A stretch of DNA of 33,575 nucleotides from Anaerolineae bacterium (GTDB taxonomy: Bacteria > Chloroflexota > Anaerolineae > 4572-78 > J111), in assembly GCA_020433805.1 (NCBI GenBank), contig JAGRBZ010000042.1, forward strand, positions 1-33,575, read 5' to 3'. Positions 9,572 through 18,061 of the stretch are shown one piece after another. The translations under genes and the position numbers were made by a program. Position 1 is the first letter of the stretch; every line of letters begins with the position of its first letter. Below the pieces are notes generated by a model, which saw only the letters and a program-made list of their open reading frames with translations, made no database searches and was not told the DNA's origin.

Positions 9572-9680
9572 CACTGCCGTTAAGTTAGTGACTGACACTA
9601 GCCCCCTAGCCCCTCAACGGGGAAATTTGACGTCTTTCTCCCCCCTTTGGAGGGCCGGGGGGCTTAACTTCACGGCAGTG
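9572..9680. mobile_element. MITE-like element, 109 bp, with terminal inverted repeats and flanking direct repeats
   Basis: The left end CACTGCCGTTAAGTTAGT and the reverse complement of the right end, CACTGCCGTGAAGTTAAG, agree at 15 of 18 positions. Immediately outside lie near-identical 12 bp direct repeats, TAACTGAAACGC (9560-9571) and TAACTGAAATGC (9681-9692), one mismatch, as expected for a target-site duplication. Inside is a second nested inverted repeat of C-rich (about 9600-9616) and G-rich (about 9649-9665) tracts. There is no transposase, so it would be non-autonomous. A 12 bp duplication would suit an IS4-like transposase, but that assignment is inference. Confidence 0.7.
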
Positions 9681-9781
9681 TAACTGAAATGCACCCATTT
9701 TGGCATCTCCGATTGAGGATTTATCGATTTCAGTTATAGTATAAATAAGCAATCAGCTATCAGGTATCAGCGATCAACTTT

Positions 9782-9809
9782 TTATTGTGACTCAATAGTG
9801 CGCTATAAA
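9782..9809 (+). promoter_or_regulatory. Possible sigma-70 promoter for the two-component operon
   Basis: TTATTG (9782-9787) and TATAAA (9804-9809) are 16 bp apart, about 60 bp before the response regulator start. The -35 match is weak, so this is only a candidate. Confidence 0.3.
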
Positions 9810-9871
9810 GCCGGTAGTGAAGTTCCAACTTTATTTTTCTTAATAATGCTGACCGCTAAAAGCGAACCACC

Positions 9872-10567
9872 ATGAACAGAACTATCCTCATTATTGAAGA
9901 CGAAGAGAAAATCGCCCAGTGGGTCTGTACCTACTTTGAGCAGGCTAAATTTGCGGTGCAACTAGCACGCGATGGGCAGCTTGGCCTGCAGATGGCCCAA
10001 ACGCAGCCGCCCGATTTGATTGTGCTCGATCTCAATTTGCCCGGTATAGACGGCCTGGAGGTGTGCCGCACCCTGCGACGTGATGCACGAACCAGCGTCG
10101 CCAATGTTCCGATCATCATGCTCACCGCCCGCGTTGAAGAGATCGACCGCCTTATCGGCCTGGAGGTTGGGGCCGATGATTATTTGACCAAACCGTTTAG
10201 CCCCAGAGAACTTGTGGCCCGAGCGCAGGCCATCTTTCGCCGCATCGACCGCACGGCTGCACCTGCACAGCAAGTTCTGAAAGATGGTGATTTGGTAGTT
10301 GAGGTCGATGCCCACCAGGCGATGCTAGCTGGACAACCCCTTGATCTGACACCCAGCGAATTTGCCGTGCTAGTGGCCCTACTCGAACATCGAGGCCGTA
10401 CCCTCAGCCGGTCACAGCTTATCGAATTAGCCTTAGGCCACAATTACGACGGTATGGAGCGGACGGTCGATGTCTACGTCCGCGGTTTGCGGCGCAAAAT
10501 CGAAGCCGACGCGACCAATCCACAGCGTATCCTGACCGTGTTTGGGGTCGGCTATCGCTATGCGTGA
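9872..10567 (+). CDS. OmpR/PhoB-family response regulator
   Basis: 231 aa. The receiver domain (about 3-120) has the acidic pair around Glu9-Asp10, phospho-acceptor Asp53 in VLDLNLPG, the Thr85 of MLTA and Lys107 in LTKPF. The C-terminal winged helix (about 130-230) shows the family features LDLTPSEFAVLVALLEHRGRT-like start, a conserved VDVYVRGLRRKIE stretch and the terminal VFGVGYRYA. It therefore binds DNA when phosphorylated, most likely by the kinase encoded next: the ATG of that gene overlaps this gene's stop in ATGCGTGA. No strong ribosome site precedes ATG 9872, but the frame's homology begins right there. The target genes are unknown. Confidence 0.95.
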   Translation: MNRTILIIEDEEKIAQWVCTYFEQAKFAVQLARDGQLGLQMAQTQPPDLIVLDLNLPGIDGLEVCRTLRRDARTSVANVPIIMLTARVEEIDRLIGLEVGADDYLTKPFSPRELVARAQAIFRRIDRTAAPAQQVLKDGDLVVEVDAHQAMLAGQPLDLTPSEFAVLVALLEHRGRTLSRSQLIELALGHNYDGMERTVDVYVRGLRRKIEADATNPQRILTVFGVGYRYA

Positions 10568-11987
10568 ATGGATTTCCTCGTGGCGATTGCGCGATCATCT
10601 CATTGCCAGCTATCTGCTCGTTATCGTTATCACCATTACCATCATCGCCATCGTGGTTGGGCTGTTGGGTCTGCCACGGGTAGAAGACGTACTGGTATTA
10701 AACAGCCGTCGTCAAGCCTTTCAACTCGCGCCGCTTTTTGCTGATTACTACAGCCACAGCCAATCCTGGGATACCGTTATCCCGCTTATCCATACCACTA
10801 ACCAGCCCCTGCCGTCCCACCTGGTCACCGATGTTAACCCGGCTGCTTACCCACGTCAGTTTGATCTGCCGGTCGAAAGACTGACGACGCCTAATCAACT
10901 CATCATCACCGATAATGATTATCGCGTTGTGGCTGACAGCCACCAGGAACTCGAACCCGGCCAATCGCTGCCGGAAGATTTAACTATTTTGGCCGTACCT
11001 ATTGATGCCCAGGGCGAAACTATCGGGCACCTTATTTTTGTACCCAACTTCGGCAGTGATTTAACGCCGCTGGCGACCGTTGCGTTGCGGCGTACTTTGC
11101 TCGGGGCCGGGCTGCTGGCCGGCATATTGGCCCTGGTAACCAGCTTCTTTCTGGCAAAAAACTTAACCGCTCCCCTTCTGGCGCTCAACCAGGCGGCTCG
11201 ACAACTGGCCGCCGGGCAATCACCGGAGCTGCCGCCCGTTCGCAACCATGATGAAATTGGTGAGCTAACGGCCACCTTCAATCATATGGTCGGTGCCCTG
11301 GCTGAGCAGCGACGACTGCGACAGCAGATGGTGGCCGACATCGCCCACGAACTGCGAACCCCGCTCAGTATTATGCAGCTTGAACTGGAAGGACTGGAGG
11401 ATGGGCTGCAAGAACCGGAGCAGGCCGCTCGATCACTGCACGGCGAACTCAAAAAGTTGGAGCAACTTATTGAAGATTTACGCCTGATTTCGCTGGTCGA
11501 TGCCGGTGGTCTTCAGCTCGAAAAGGAAACGGTTGAACTGGGCGACTTTCTACCCACCGTGATCGAAAGTTGGCGAAAGCAGCTCGACAAGCAGCAGATT
11601 ACCGTCGCCCTCGACATCGATCCGCATCTGCCGCCCCTTCAAGCCGATACGAGACGCTTAACCCAGGTGTTGAATAACCTAATCGGCAACGCTATTCGCT
11701 ACACCTCATCGGCAGGCAACCTTACCATTAAAGCCCAAGGGCAGCCGCACACTATCCTCATCACGCTGTCCGATACCGGCCTCGGCATCGCGGCGGAAGA
11801 TCTGCCCCACATCTTCGACCGCTTCTACCGCGCCGATCACTCGCGCAATCGCAAGACCGGAGGCAGTGGGTTAGGGTTGGCTATCGCCAAGCAGCTCGTT
11901 AACCTACATGGTGGTCACATTTGGGCTGAAAGCCAACCGAACCGGGGAACTACATTTTATATTACCTTACCGACGGCTGTCGGCTAA
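10560..11987 (+). CDS. Membrane sensor histidine kinase (HAMP, HisKA, HATPase)
   Basis: Start placed at ATG 10560, overlapping the regulator's TGA (10565-10567) as in translationally coupled pairs; an in-frame ATG at 10542 would add 6 residues. Length 475 aa. Seen: a first transmembrane helix (about 14-38, LLVIVITITIIAIVVGLL), an extracytoplasmic sensor region of about 140 residues, a second helix (about 180-200), a HAMP domain (about 203-255), the H-box ADIAHELRTP with phospho-acceptor His263, the N-box NNLIGNAIRY, and G-boxes DTGLGI and GGSGLGLAI, ending in GTTFYITLP. All catalytic boxes are intact. It is BaeS-like in layout. The stimulus cannot be read from the sensor region. Confidence 0.95.
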   Translation: MREWISSWRLRDHLIASYLLVIVITITIIAIVVGLLGLPRVEDVLVLNSRRQAFQLAPLFADYYSHSQSWDTVIPLIHTTNQPLPSHLVTDVNPAAYPRQFDLPVERLTTPNQLIITDNDYRVVADSHQELEPGQSLPEDLTILAVPIDAQGETIGHLIFVPNFGSDLTPLATVALRRTLLGAGLLAGILALVTSFFLAKNLTAPLLALNQAARQLAAGQSPELPPVRNHDEIGELTATFNHMVGALAEQRRLRQQMVADIAHELRTPLSIMQLELEGLEDGLQEPEQAARSLHGELKKLEQLIEDLRLISLVDAGGLQLEKETVELGDFLPTVIESWRKQLDKQQITVALDIDPHLPPLQADTRRLTQVLNNLIGNAIRYTSSAGNLTIKAQGQPHTILITLSDTGLGIAAEDLPHIFDRFYRADHSRNRKTGGSGLGLAIAKQLVNLHGGHIWAESQPNRGTTFYITLPTAVG

Positions 11988-12166
11988 TTGTCCTGAAAAA
12001 TGCGGCCTTTTTTAGCTACAGCTACGATTCTGTCACAAAACGGCTCGATACTGCATAAAGTAGTGCCAAAATTATTCTCCAAAAAAATGAGGAGCAGCGC
12101 ATTTTATTCCCCTAATCCCTACTTCCTACCCCTTGGGTTCGACATCAAGGTATCAACGAAATTACA

Positions 12167-12185
12167 TACGTGCGTACAGTACGTA
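12167..12185. promoter_or_regulatory. Palindromic operator candidate upstream of the reductase gene
   Basis: TACGTGCGTACAGTACGTA carries nested dyads: TACGT (12167-12171) with ACGTA (12181-12185), and CGTAC-A-GTACG (12173-12183). It ends 16 bp before the ATG at 12202, just before the GAAAGGTGA ribosome site. The position suits a repressor site, for example of a MarR-like regulator, but no such gene is adjacent. Confidence 0.45.
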
Positions 12186-12201
12186 GAAAGGTGACGTTTC
12201 A

Positions 12202-12744
12202 ATGAAAGCATCCGTTTATATTGCAACCAGCTTGGATGGTTTTATCGCCCGCGCCAACGGGGGGCTTGATTGGCTACCTGGCGTTGAGAGCGAAGACAAC
12301 AGCGGCGAGGACTATGGCTATCACGCCTTTATGGATTCGGTCGATTATTTGGTGATGGGGCGCAATACGTTCGACATCGTCTTGGGTTTCGGGGGCGAGT
12401 GGCATTACGGCGAGAAACGCATCGTTGTGTTGAGCAGCCGCCCTGTCGAGATACCGGAACGCATTGCCGACACGGTAGAGTGGATGTCGGGCACGCCCCG
12501 CGAAATTGTCGAGCAGCTAGCCGAACGCGGCGCGCAACATCTCTACGTTGACGGCGGCGTGACGATTCAACGCTTTCTGAACGAAGGATTGCTTCAGCAG
12601 TTGATTATCACCCGCATTCCGGTTTTAATCGGCGATGGTATTCCGTTGTTTGGTCCCCTGCCCCACGACATCAAACTGCGCCACGTCGAGACACAATCAT
12701 ACGCTAACGGCATGGTGCAAAGCCGGTATTTGATTGACGGATAA
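12202..12744 (+). CDS. Dihydrofolate reductase-like / RibD C-terminal domain protein
   Basis: 180 aa, one domain. The N-terminus VYIATSLDGFIARANGGLDWL matches the start of the RibD C-terminal/DHFR-like fold, followed by YLVMGRNTFD, KRIVVLSSRP and the glycine-rich HLYVDGGVTIQRFL, which forms the nucleotide-binding part in this family. These are cytoplasmic NAD(P)H-dependent reductases; YyaP/YwjB-type members have no firmly known substrate, so a role in folate or riboflavin synthesis should not be assumed. Ribosome site AGAAAGGTGA at about 12184-12193. It is followed 45 bp later by a GNAT gene on the same strand, which may be co-transcribed. Confidence 0.9.
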   Translation: MKASVYIATSLDGFIARANGGLDWLPGVESEDNSGEDYGYHAFMDSVDYLVMGRNTFDIVLGFGGEWHYGEKRIVVLSSRPVEIPERIADTVEWMSGTPREIVEQLAERGAQHLYVDGGVTIQRFLNEGLLQQLIITRIPVLIGDGIPLFGPLPHDIKLRHVETQSYANGMVQSRYLIDG

Positions 12745-12789
12745 AGCCTCACTAGGTAGACTCTCTTCCGTACAAAAAGGGAGAACGCC

Positions 12790-13260
12790 ATGAGCACAAT
12801 CTATATTCGCAAGGCTGAACCTTCGGAAGCAGAAATGCTAACCACCATAGCTTTGGCATCAAAACGCTACTGGAACTATCCGGAAACCGATATTGATTTA
12901 TGGCGCGAGAGCTTAACGTTTACACCGGCAAATATCAGCAAGGCTATGGTCTATGTCGCGGCTCACGAAGAGAAGGTTGTTGGTTTCTATTCACTAATAC
13001 ACACACTGGACGATACCGTCTATGAACTCGATGATTTATGGATACAACCAAGCTATATCGGTCAGGGAATAGGAAAGAAGCTGTTCAAGCATGCCGTTGC
13101 CTTAGTTGAAGCTCAAGATGGCACAATGCTCCGCTTGGTCGCGGAACCCAACGCAATTGGGTTCTACCAAAAAATGGGGATGCGCAAAGTTGCTGAAAGA
13201 GCCAGTAGCCCTGAAGGTCGGGTACTCGATGTAATGGCGGTAATGGTGCGATCCTCATAG
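12790..13260 (+). CDS. GNAT-family N-acetyltransferase
   Basis: 156 aa, the usual length for a single GNAT domain. The acetyl-CoA pyrophosphate-binding motif appears as SYIGQGIGKKLFKHA after the central strand YELDDLWIQP, and the C-terminal part has the FYQKMGMRKVAE segment typical of the family. The ribosome site AAAGGGAGAA (about 12777-12786) supports the ATG. The substrate cannot be inferred. The next gene starts 33 bp downstream on the same strand. Confidence 0.92.
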   Translation: MSTIYIRKAEPSEAEMLTTIALASKRYWNYPETDIDLWRESLTFTPANISKAMVYVAAHEEKVVGFYSLIHTLDDTVYELDDLWIQPSYIGQGIGKKLFKHAVALVEAQDGTMLRLVAEPNAIGFYQKMGMRKVAERASSPEGRVLDVMAVMVRSS

Positions 13261-13293
13261 AAAGTGCTTTCAACCGGAGCGTGGAGGAAAACG

Positions 13294-13566
13294 ATGCTGT
13301 ATATGGTGATTGAGCGATTCAAGACGCCGGGTGCCATTGAGGTTTACCGCCGGGACAGAGATGGGGGTCGATTGATGCCGGAGGGTCTTGAGTATGTATT
13401 GAGTTGGGTCGATCACGACTTCACCATCTGCTTTCAACTGATGCAGACAGACGACGAAACGCTTTTCGAACTTTGGATTAGGCAATGGCAAGACCTGGTC
13501 GATTTCGAGATTGTTCCGGTTCAAACCTCGGCTGAGGCAATGGAAGCTATTGCGCCACACTTGTAA
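13294..13566 (+). CDS. Small DUF3303-like protein
   Basis: 90 aa from ATG 13294, preceded by GTGGAGGAAAACG, a good ribosome site; the longer frame from 13264 lacks one. It starts MLYMVIERFK, then a segment with LPEGLEY-like spacing (MPEGLEYVLSWVD), CFQLMQTDDETLFELW and a final DFEIVPVQTS. This order of strands resembles a small ferredoxin-like alpha/beta barrel of the DUF3303 type. No enzymatic residue is recognised and no function is proposed. Confidence 0.75.
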   Translation: MLYMVIERFKTPGAIEVYRRDRDGGRLMPEGLEYVLSWVDHDFTICFQLMQTDDETLFELWIRQWQDLVDFEIVPVQTSAEAMEAIAPHL

Positions 13567-13648
13567 GGGCAACGGTGCCGGTAATTATTCGGTCTAAATG
13601 AGGTGGCGAGAAGCAAATTGGCGATTCTAAAGCAGAGTAGAACCGTTT

Positions 13649-14107
13649 ATGAATTCCCTTGTCAAATACCTATCGTCTGTCATCATTATAGCTTTTACGC
13701 TGATGTGGCTGCTGAGTTACTCGTTCTACACCTCTGTCGGCATCGATGCCAGCTACCCCAATTCTAACGCATTCTTATCGGTTCAGTACAGAATCCGATG
13801 GCCGGGCAATGGTTCGTTTTGGGTAGGCCGAATAGCCCGAGAGTATGTCCCCCTACCGAACGCCAAACCGGACGTAGACTTAGGTGGGGCTGTTTTTAAA
13901 GCCCCGGTCAATATAGAGATGAAATCGCTGTGGAATCGGTGGGGATTTTGGTGGCTCTCCAAGCGTGAACGGGCGAGTGACTTTAACGCTTCATCGAATA
14001 TGCTCAATACGTGGTAACGTTGGATGGGAGTACCTGCCTGGCTCATTCCGGCTTTGGGTGGCGTATGGTGGCTGTGGCAGTTTAAAAGAAAGAGACAGCC
14101 GGCTTAG
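13649..14107 (+). pseudogene. Membrane protein gene interrupted by an in-frame TAA
   Basis: The frame from ATG 13649 gives 122 aa with one N-terminal transmembrane helix (SVIIIAFTLMWLLSYSF) and ends at TAA 14015-14017. Reading on in the same frame gives 29 more codons, starting RWMGVPAWLIPALGGVWW, a hydrophobic helix, then a basic tail QFKRKRQPA before TAG 14105-14107. A soluble middle domain between two helices is a sensible complete protein, so the TAA looks like a nonsense mutation in a two-helix protein. Alternatives are a sequencing error or a functional shortened form. There is no clear ribosome site before the ATG. The family was not recognised. Confidence 0.65.
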
Positions 14108-14120
14108 TAAGGGCTGTCTC
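14092..14120 (-). terminator. Terminator hairpin for the chemotaxis receptor gene
   Basis: GAGACAGCC (14092-14100) pairs with GGCTGTCTC (14112-14120) around an 11 nt loop. Read on the - strand, the stem is followed by TTTCTTTT, an interrupted T-run, and lies 73 nt beyond the receptor's stop codon. The left arm also encodes the final codons of the + strand frame ending at 14107. Confidence 0.6.
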
Positions 14121-14192
14121 AAATGAATATTAGGAGTTCTTTCTCAACTCACGATCTAAACGATGTGTACCCCAATTAGGCGCGGACCACCT

Positions 14193-16646
14193 TTAATGCC
14201 ACCCCGCTTTATGATGACCATTGCTTCCTGCGCCATTCGTTCCATTAGATGTCTGTCCCACGGCTGATACTTCAAAAGCGGTGTTTTGATCAGAGACATT
14301 GCCGTTCATTGCTTTATCGGTATGACCAGACGGTAAATGCTTTTCCTCAACCAACGTAAATTGGGACACCAAGCCTTGGAGTTTATGAGCCATATCCTGC
14401 AACGATTGCGCCGAAGTCGACACTTCTGTCACTTGAGCACTCATCTCTTCTGCTGCGGCACTCACTTCTTCTATGGCTGCGCTATTCTCGCCACTGACAC
14501 GAGCAATGTTATCAATAGCTTGAGACACCTCGCCAGATCCAACAGCCATGTCTTTTGTCGCCACCGTATTCTTCTCAACTACTTCCGAAACGGTATCCAT
14601 AGCACTCACTAACTCATTTGATGAAGCGCTCATTTGCTGCACGGCCGTTGAGATTTCTTCAACCTGTTGACCAACTGCCTCAATGGCGTTAAGAATTGCG
14701 CTTAAGGCTTTGCCGGCTTCGTGCGTTCGACTAGCGCCATATTCCACCTCGGTTGCCCCGGCCTCCATCGCAGTCACGGCCTCAGCTACTGTCTGTTGGA
14801 TACCTTGAATGAGATCAGCTATCTCCTTGGTAGCGGCTGTCGACTTTTCGGCCAGTTTGCGTACTTCATCAGCTACTACGGCAAAACCCTTGCCATGCTC
14901 TCCGGCGCGGGCTGCTTCAATAGCCGCGTTGAGGGCCAACAAATTTGTCTGAGAAGCAATATCATCAATTGTTTGTACAATTGCTCCAATCTGAGTCGAG
15001 CGTTCCCCCATCTCCTGAACCTTTTGCACCGATAGGCCAACCTTGTCTTTAATGGCATCCATCCCCTGAATGGTGGCATTAATCGTCACCGACCCATCGC
15101 GAGCAGTTTTGGCGGCCGTAGCCGCACTCTGTGCTCCTGCATGAGCACTTGTCGCTGCTTTTTGTATAGCTAACGCCATTTGGTTGGTAATATCAGAAGA
15201 TTTGGTTACCGCCCCAGCCTGTTCCTGAGTGCCCTGGGATACACCAATGATGGCGTGCGAAACTTGATTAACAATTGTAGAAGCCTGATTAACGCTATCG
15301 GTTTGCTGCGCCGTACCGTGGGCAATTTGCTGGATAGTCGTTGCAATCTGGTTGGTTGCCAGGCTGGCTTGATCGGTTGTTGCGGCCAATTGTCCGGAAG
15401 CAGCACCAACACTATGGGCACTGGTTGTTACTTGTCCCACCAACTCGCGCAAACCGGTAATCATCTTTACAAATGCGTGGCCAAGTTCATCCTTCTCACT
15501 GTTGGGTACAATTTCTACGGTTAGATTACCCCGGCTAAGCTGCTCGGCTGCTTCGGCCATGCTGGCGAGATAAAGTTCAGAGGCCTGCAATGCCTGGCCG
15601 ATGGCCCCAATTTCATCATTACGGCTAATAATCGCTTGTTTAACCTCAGCAGGCATATCACGATTAAAATCTCCGCACGACATATTTTGTAAAGCGGAAG
15701 TCATTATTTTAATGGGATTGACAATGCCGTTTGCGGCTATAATACTCATCACCATTACGACAACCACAATCACCCCAAGAACGATTAACGAACCCACTTG
15801 AATAGTGTTTACGGTTTTATATACTTCCGAGGTTTGATATTCTAGAACCAATCCCCAATTTTTTAGAGTTAGGGGTATATAGGCTCCCACCACCTCTTTT
15901 TGTTGATAATTGGTGTAGATGTGATGGCCTGTTTGGCCGGCGACCACATTCTGCGCACCTTCCGTGCCGACTGCAACTTCCGCGAAGCTCGTTGTATCAT
16001 CGGGAGCGACATCTGCCCAAAAGCGCGGTTCGGTAACAAACATGCCGTCTTGGCTTACTAAATAAGCATCGCTTGTTCCACTGGTGTTAACACTTTGTAA
16101 CAATTCGGAAATATAGGTTATAGAGACCGGCATCATTACGGCCCCCATAATATCGCCACTGTCAGACCGAACCGGGGCAAAAAATAACATATACCATTGG
16201 TCAAATGCCTGGGCATATTGCATATCCGTAATAACCTCATTACCAGCAATGGCCTTTTGATAATCGGCAGACGCTGACAGATTCATAGTGCCTACTGTTT
16301 CTTTATTAAAATCGGCTATAACCTCACCCTTTAACCCAAGAACCACAAAGGAACTGCAACTTTCGCCGCAGTTAGCCTTAAATGCCTCGGCCAATTTCTG
16401 GGTGTCATCCGGGTTCATATTTGCTTGCCCCACAGCTAATGCAAACTCAGAGATCTGGAGGGATCGTTCAGACAGCCATTTATCAATAGCTGTAGCCTGA
16501 AGCCAGGCGTTCTCTCTAACCCCTTCTTGAATGGTATCCTTCATTTCTATAACCATGAAATGGGCCATTGCTATCACGATGAAGGTCGGGAATAGCACAA
16601 GGAGTAAATTGACGGCGATTAATTTGGTCTTTAAAGATTTAAACAT
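14193..16646 (-). CDS. Methyl-accepting chemotaxis protein with Cache sensor
   Basis: 817 aa; ATG 16646 is preceded on the - strand by GGAGCAACTAC. Layout: transmembrane helix 1 (about 7-30), an extracellular double-Cache-like sensor domain (about 35-285, with [16 protein letters not shown] typical of the family), transmembrane helix 2 (about 292-316), HAMP (about 318-375), then a long coiled-coil signalling domain with the hairpin tip region [20 protein letters not shown], nearly invariant in this family. It binds an extracellular ligand and controls a CheA kinase at the inner membrane. No CheA, CheW or flagellar gene lies nearby, so it is an orphan receptor. The C-terminus ends GWH and lacks a CheR-tethering pentapeptide. 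Confidence 0.96.
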   Translation of the reverse strand: MFKSLKTKLIAVNLLLVLFPTFIVIAMAHFMVIEMKDTIQEGVRENAWLQATAIDKWLSERSLQISEFALAVGQANMNPDDTQKLAEAFKANCGESCSSFVVLGLKGEVIADFNKETVGTMNLSASADYQKAIAGNEVITDMQYAQAFDQWYMLFFAPVRSDSGDIMGAVMMPVSITYISELLQSVNTSGTSDAYLVSQDGMFVTEPRFWADVAPDDTTSFAEVAVGTEGAQNVVAGQTGHHIYTNYQQKEVVGAYIPLTLKNWGLVLEYQTSEVYKTVNTIQVGSLIVLGVIVVVVMVMSIIAANGIVNPIKIMTSALQNMSCGDFNRDMPAEVKQAIISRNDEIGAIGQALQASELYLASMAEAAEQLSRGNLTVEIVPNSEKDELGHAFVKMITGLRELVGQVTTSAHSVGAASGQLAATTDQASLATNQIATTIQQIAHGTAQQTDSVNQASTIVNQVSHAIIGVSQGTQEQAGAVTKSSDITNQMALAIQKAATSAHAGAQSAATAAKTARDGSVTINATIQGMDAIKDKVGLSVQKVQEMGERSTQIGAIVQTIDDIASQTNLLALNAAIEAARAGEHGKGFAVVADEVRKLAEKSTAATKEIADLIQGIQQTVAEAVTAMEAGATEVEYGASRTHEAGKALSAILNAIEAVGQQVEEISTAVQQMSASSNELVSAMDTVSEVVEKNTVATKDMAVGSGEVSQAIDNIARVSGENSAAIEEVSAAAEEMSAQVTEVSTSAQSLQDMAHKLQGLVSQFTLVEEKHLPSGHTDKAMNGNVSDQNTAFEVSAVGQTSNGTNGAGSNGHHKAGWH

Positions 16647-16903
16647 GTAGTTGCTCCAAAAATATTATCCTGTACCTCTCTATATAATCGACTAATTTTT
16701 GGCAACTGCCCATAAATCTTGAGTAAACACACTTTAATAAGTTACCCAACTATCTTTCAAAATTACCCCTAGCGTTTGCAATATTAACCAATTTGCGTCA
16801 CAATATAGGAACCCATTTCGGCACGCCATAACATCAAGGCCGATGTTGCCGTTGACCCCATCTATCGAGCCAAGTCAACCACGCTATATAAGGTATCCAT
16901 GCT
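16647..16903. other. Divergent intergenic region between receptor and rho
   Basis: This 257 bp AT-rich region must carry both promoters. On the - strand TTGCCA followed 15 bp later by TATAGA, near 16690, is a sub-optimal candidate for the receptor gene. No convincing promoter pair was found for rho. Confidence 0.35.
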
Positions 16904-17995
16904 ATGACAACAAAAAATAGTGGTATTCTAGCCCTCTCAAAAAAAGGGTCAGGAACACTTCACAATCCGGACGATTTAAAGGACACAATCCACGTATCAG
17001 CCAAACTTGTACGAGAACACCGCTTAGCTGCGGGAGCTACCGTCACCGGTCAAATCAAAAACGGAAAACAAGGTCTCAGTTTAACGACTGTTGAGTCAGT
17101 GTGCGGGCTGACGCCAAAAGAGTATCAACAGCGCACGCTATTCAGGCGACTGGTTGCTATCGACCCCAACGAGCGCTTTAACCTGTCCATAACGGGCGAA
17201 CCCAGCACGCGGCTAATCGATCTACTTGCACCTATCGGCAAGGGAACCCGAGGTTTGATCGTTGCCCCACCCAAAGCAGGCAAGACGATGCTGCTGGCCA
17301 GCATTGCCCGCGCTATTGCCGCCGATGACCCGGAAACCCGGTTGATTATTCTTCTCATCGACGAACGACCGGAGGAAGTAACCCACTTTCGACGCAGCAT
17401 CGCCGGAGCGGAAGTTTTTGCCAGTTCCAGCGACCAGCCGGTTCAAGAGCATATTGATTTATCGGAGTTGATGATGGCCCACATTCGCACCGAGTTGGAG
17501 TGCGGTCGTAACGTGGTGGTGTTGATGGACAGCCTGACGCGGCTCGTCCGTGCTTTTAATCTGAGAGGTGGACGTGGTGGAGGTCGCAGCCGAACACTCT
17601 CCGGCGGAGTCGATGCCGAAGCGCTGCAAATACCGCGTCGCTTTTTTGGATTGGCCCGCAATATTGAGCACGGCGGCTCGGTGACTATTTTGGGAACGGT
17701 GTTAGTCGATACCGGCTCGCGTATGGATCAATTTATCTTTGAGGAGTTTAAAGGCACCGGCAACAGTGAAATTGTACTGTCTCGTGACCTGGCTGAGGGT
17801 TACATCTTCCCGGCGCTCAACATTGCCGCCAGCAGCACCCGCAAAGAGGAAGTTCTCTATCCGCCAGACGAGCACCAACGTATCGTCAAACTGCGCCGCG
17901 AGCTGGTCGATCTCCCACCCCAACAAGCTATGCTGTATATGCTTGATCTCCTCAACAAATACCCAACAAACGAAGAACTTCTAGCCGATATCTAA
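16904..17995 (+). CDS. rho: Transcription termination factor Rho, short form
   Basis: 363 aa, shorter than the roughly 420 aa of the E. coli enzyme because the N-terminal helical domain is missing; the protein starts with a short tail and a degenerate primary RNA-binding region (IHVSAKLVREHRLAAGATVTG). The RecA-like motor is well kept: Walker A APPKAGKT (Lys127), LIDERPEEVTHF, Walker B VVVLMDSLTRL, the secondary-site TLSGGVDAEAL, and the arginine-finger region GTGNSEIVLSRDLAE, ending with the usual LLNKYPTNEELL. It is an ATP-driven RNA helicase that ends transcription at C-rich sites. The segment before the loop, NLRGGRGGGRSR, has more glycine and arginine than usual. Whether this is the only rho in the genome cannot be told. 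Confidence 0.95.
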   Translation: MTTKNSGILALSKKGSGTLHNPDDLKDTIHVSAKLVREHRLAAGATVTGQIKNGKQGLSLTTVESVCGLTPKEYQQRTLFRRLVAIDPNERFNLSITGEPSTRLIDLLAPIGKGTRGLIVAPPKAGKTMLLASIARAIAADDPETRLIILLIDERPEEVTHFRRSIAGAEVFASSSDQPVQEHIDLSELMMAHIRTELECGRNVVVLMDSLTRLVRAFNLRGGRGGGRSRTLSGGVDAEALQIPRRFFGLARNIEHGGSVTILGTVLVDTGSRMDQFIFEEFKGTGNSEIVLSRDLAEGYIFPALNIAASSTRKEEVLYPPDEHQRIVKLRRELVDLPPQQAMLYMLDLLNKYPTNEELLADI

Positions 17996-18061
17996 TCTCC
18001 AGTCTCTAATTACCAATCTCTAATCCCCCTATCTCCCTATCTCCTAATCCCCAATCTCCAC
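17996..18061 (+). promoter_or_regulatory. C-rich, G-poor tract after rho (rut-like)
   Basis: About 65 bp directly after the rho stop codon contain only one G and many C-rich words such as CCCCCTATCTCCCTATCTCC. Rho loads on unstructured C-rich, G-poor RNA, so this could be a loading site for Rho acting on its own transcript. It may equally be a simple low-complexity repeat; a related G-free tract lies at about 30437-30474. Confidence 0.4.

Larger units (their letters stand above)
9301..9871. other. 571 bp intergenic region with short tandem repeats and a MITE-like element
   Basis: No coding sequence is supported. From left to right: an AT-rich tract with GTGAATTGTGAACAATTAAT (about 9338-9357), a tandem repeat of TGAAACAC (9404-9432), a copy of the dispersed AAATTCAGTGTTT motif (about 9536-9548), the MITE-like element 9572-9680, and an AT-rich stretch with CAGCTATCAGGTATCAGCG (about 9756-9773) leading to the response regulator gene. 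Confidence 0.6.

Noticed and set aside
12000..12194. 64-codon open frame before the reductase gene
   Set aside because: It has low-complexity composition, no ribosome site or family resemblance, and overlaps the operator-like palindrome.
16904..17995. F1-ATPase subunit rather than Rho
   Set aside because: The APPKAGKT, DERPEEVTHF and TLSGGVDAEAL motifs are specific to Rho, and no ATP synthase genes are adjacent.
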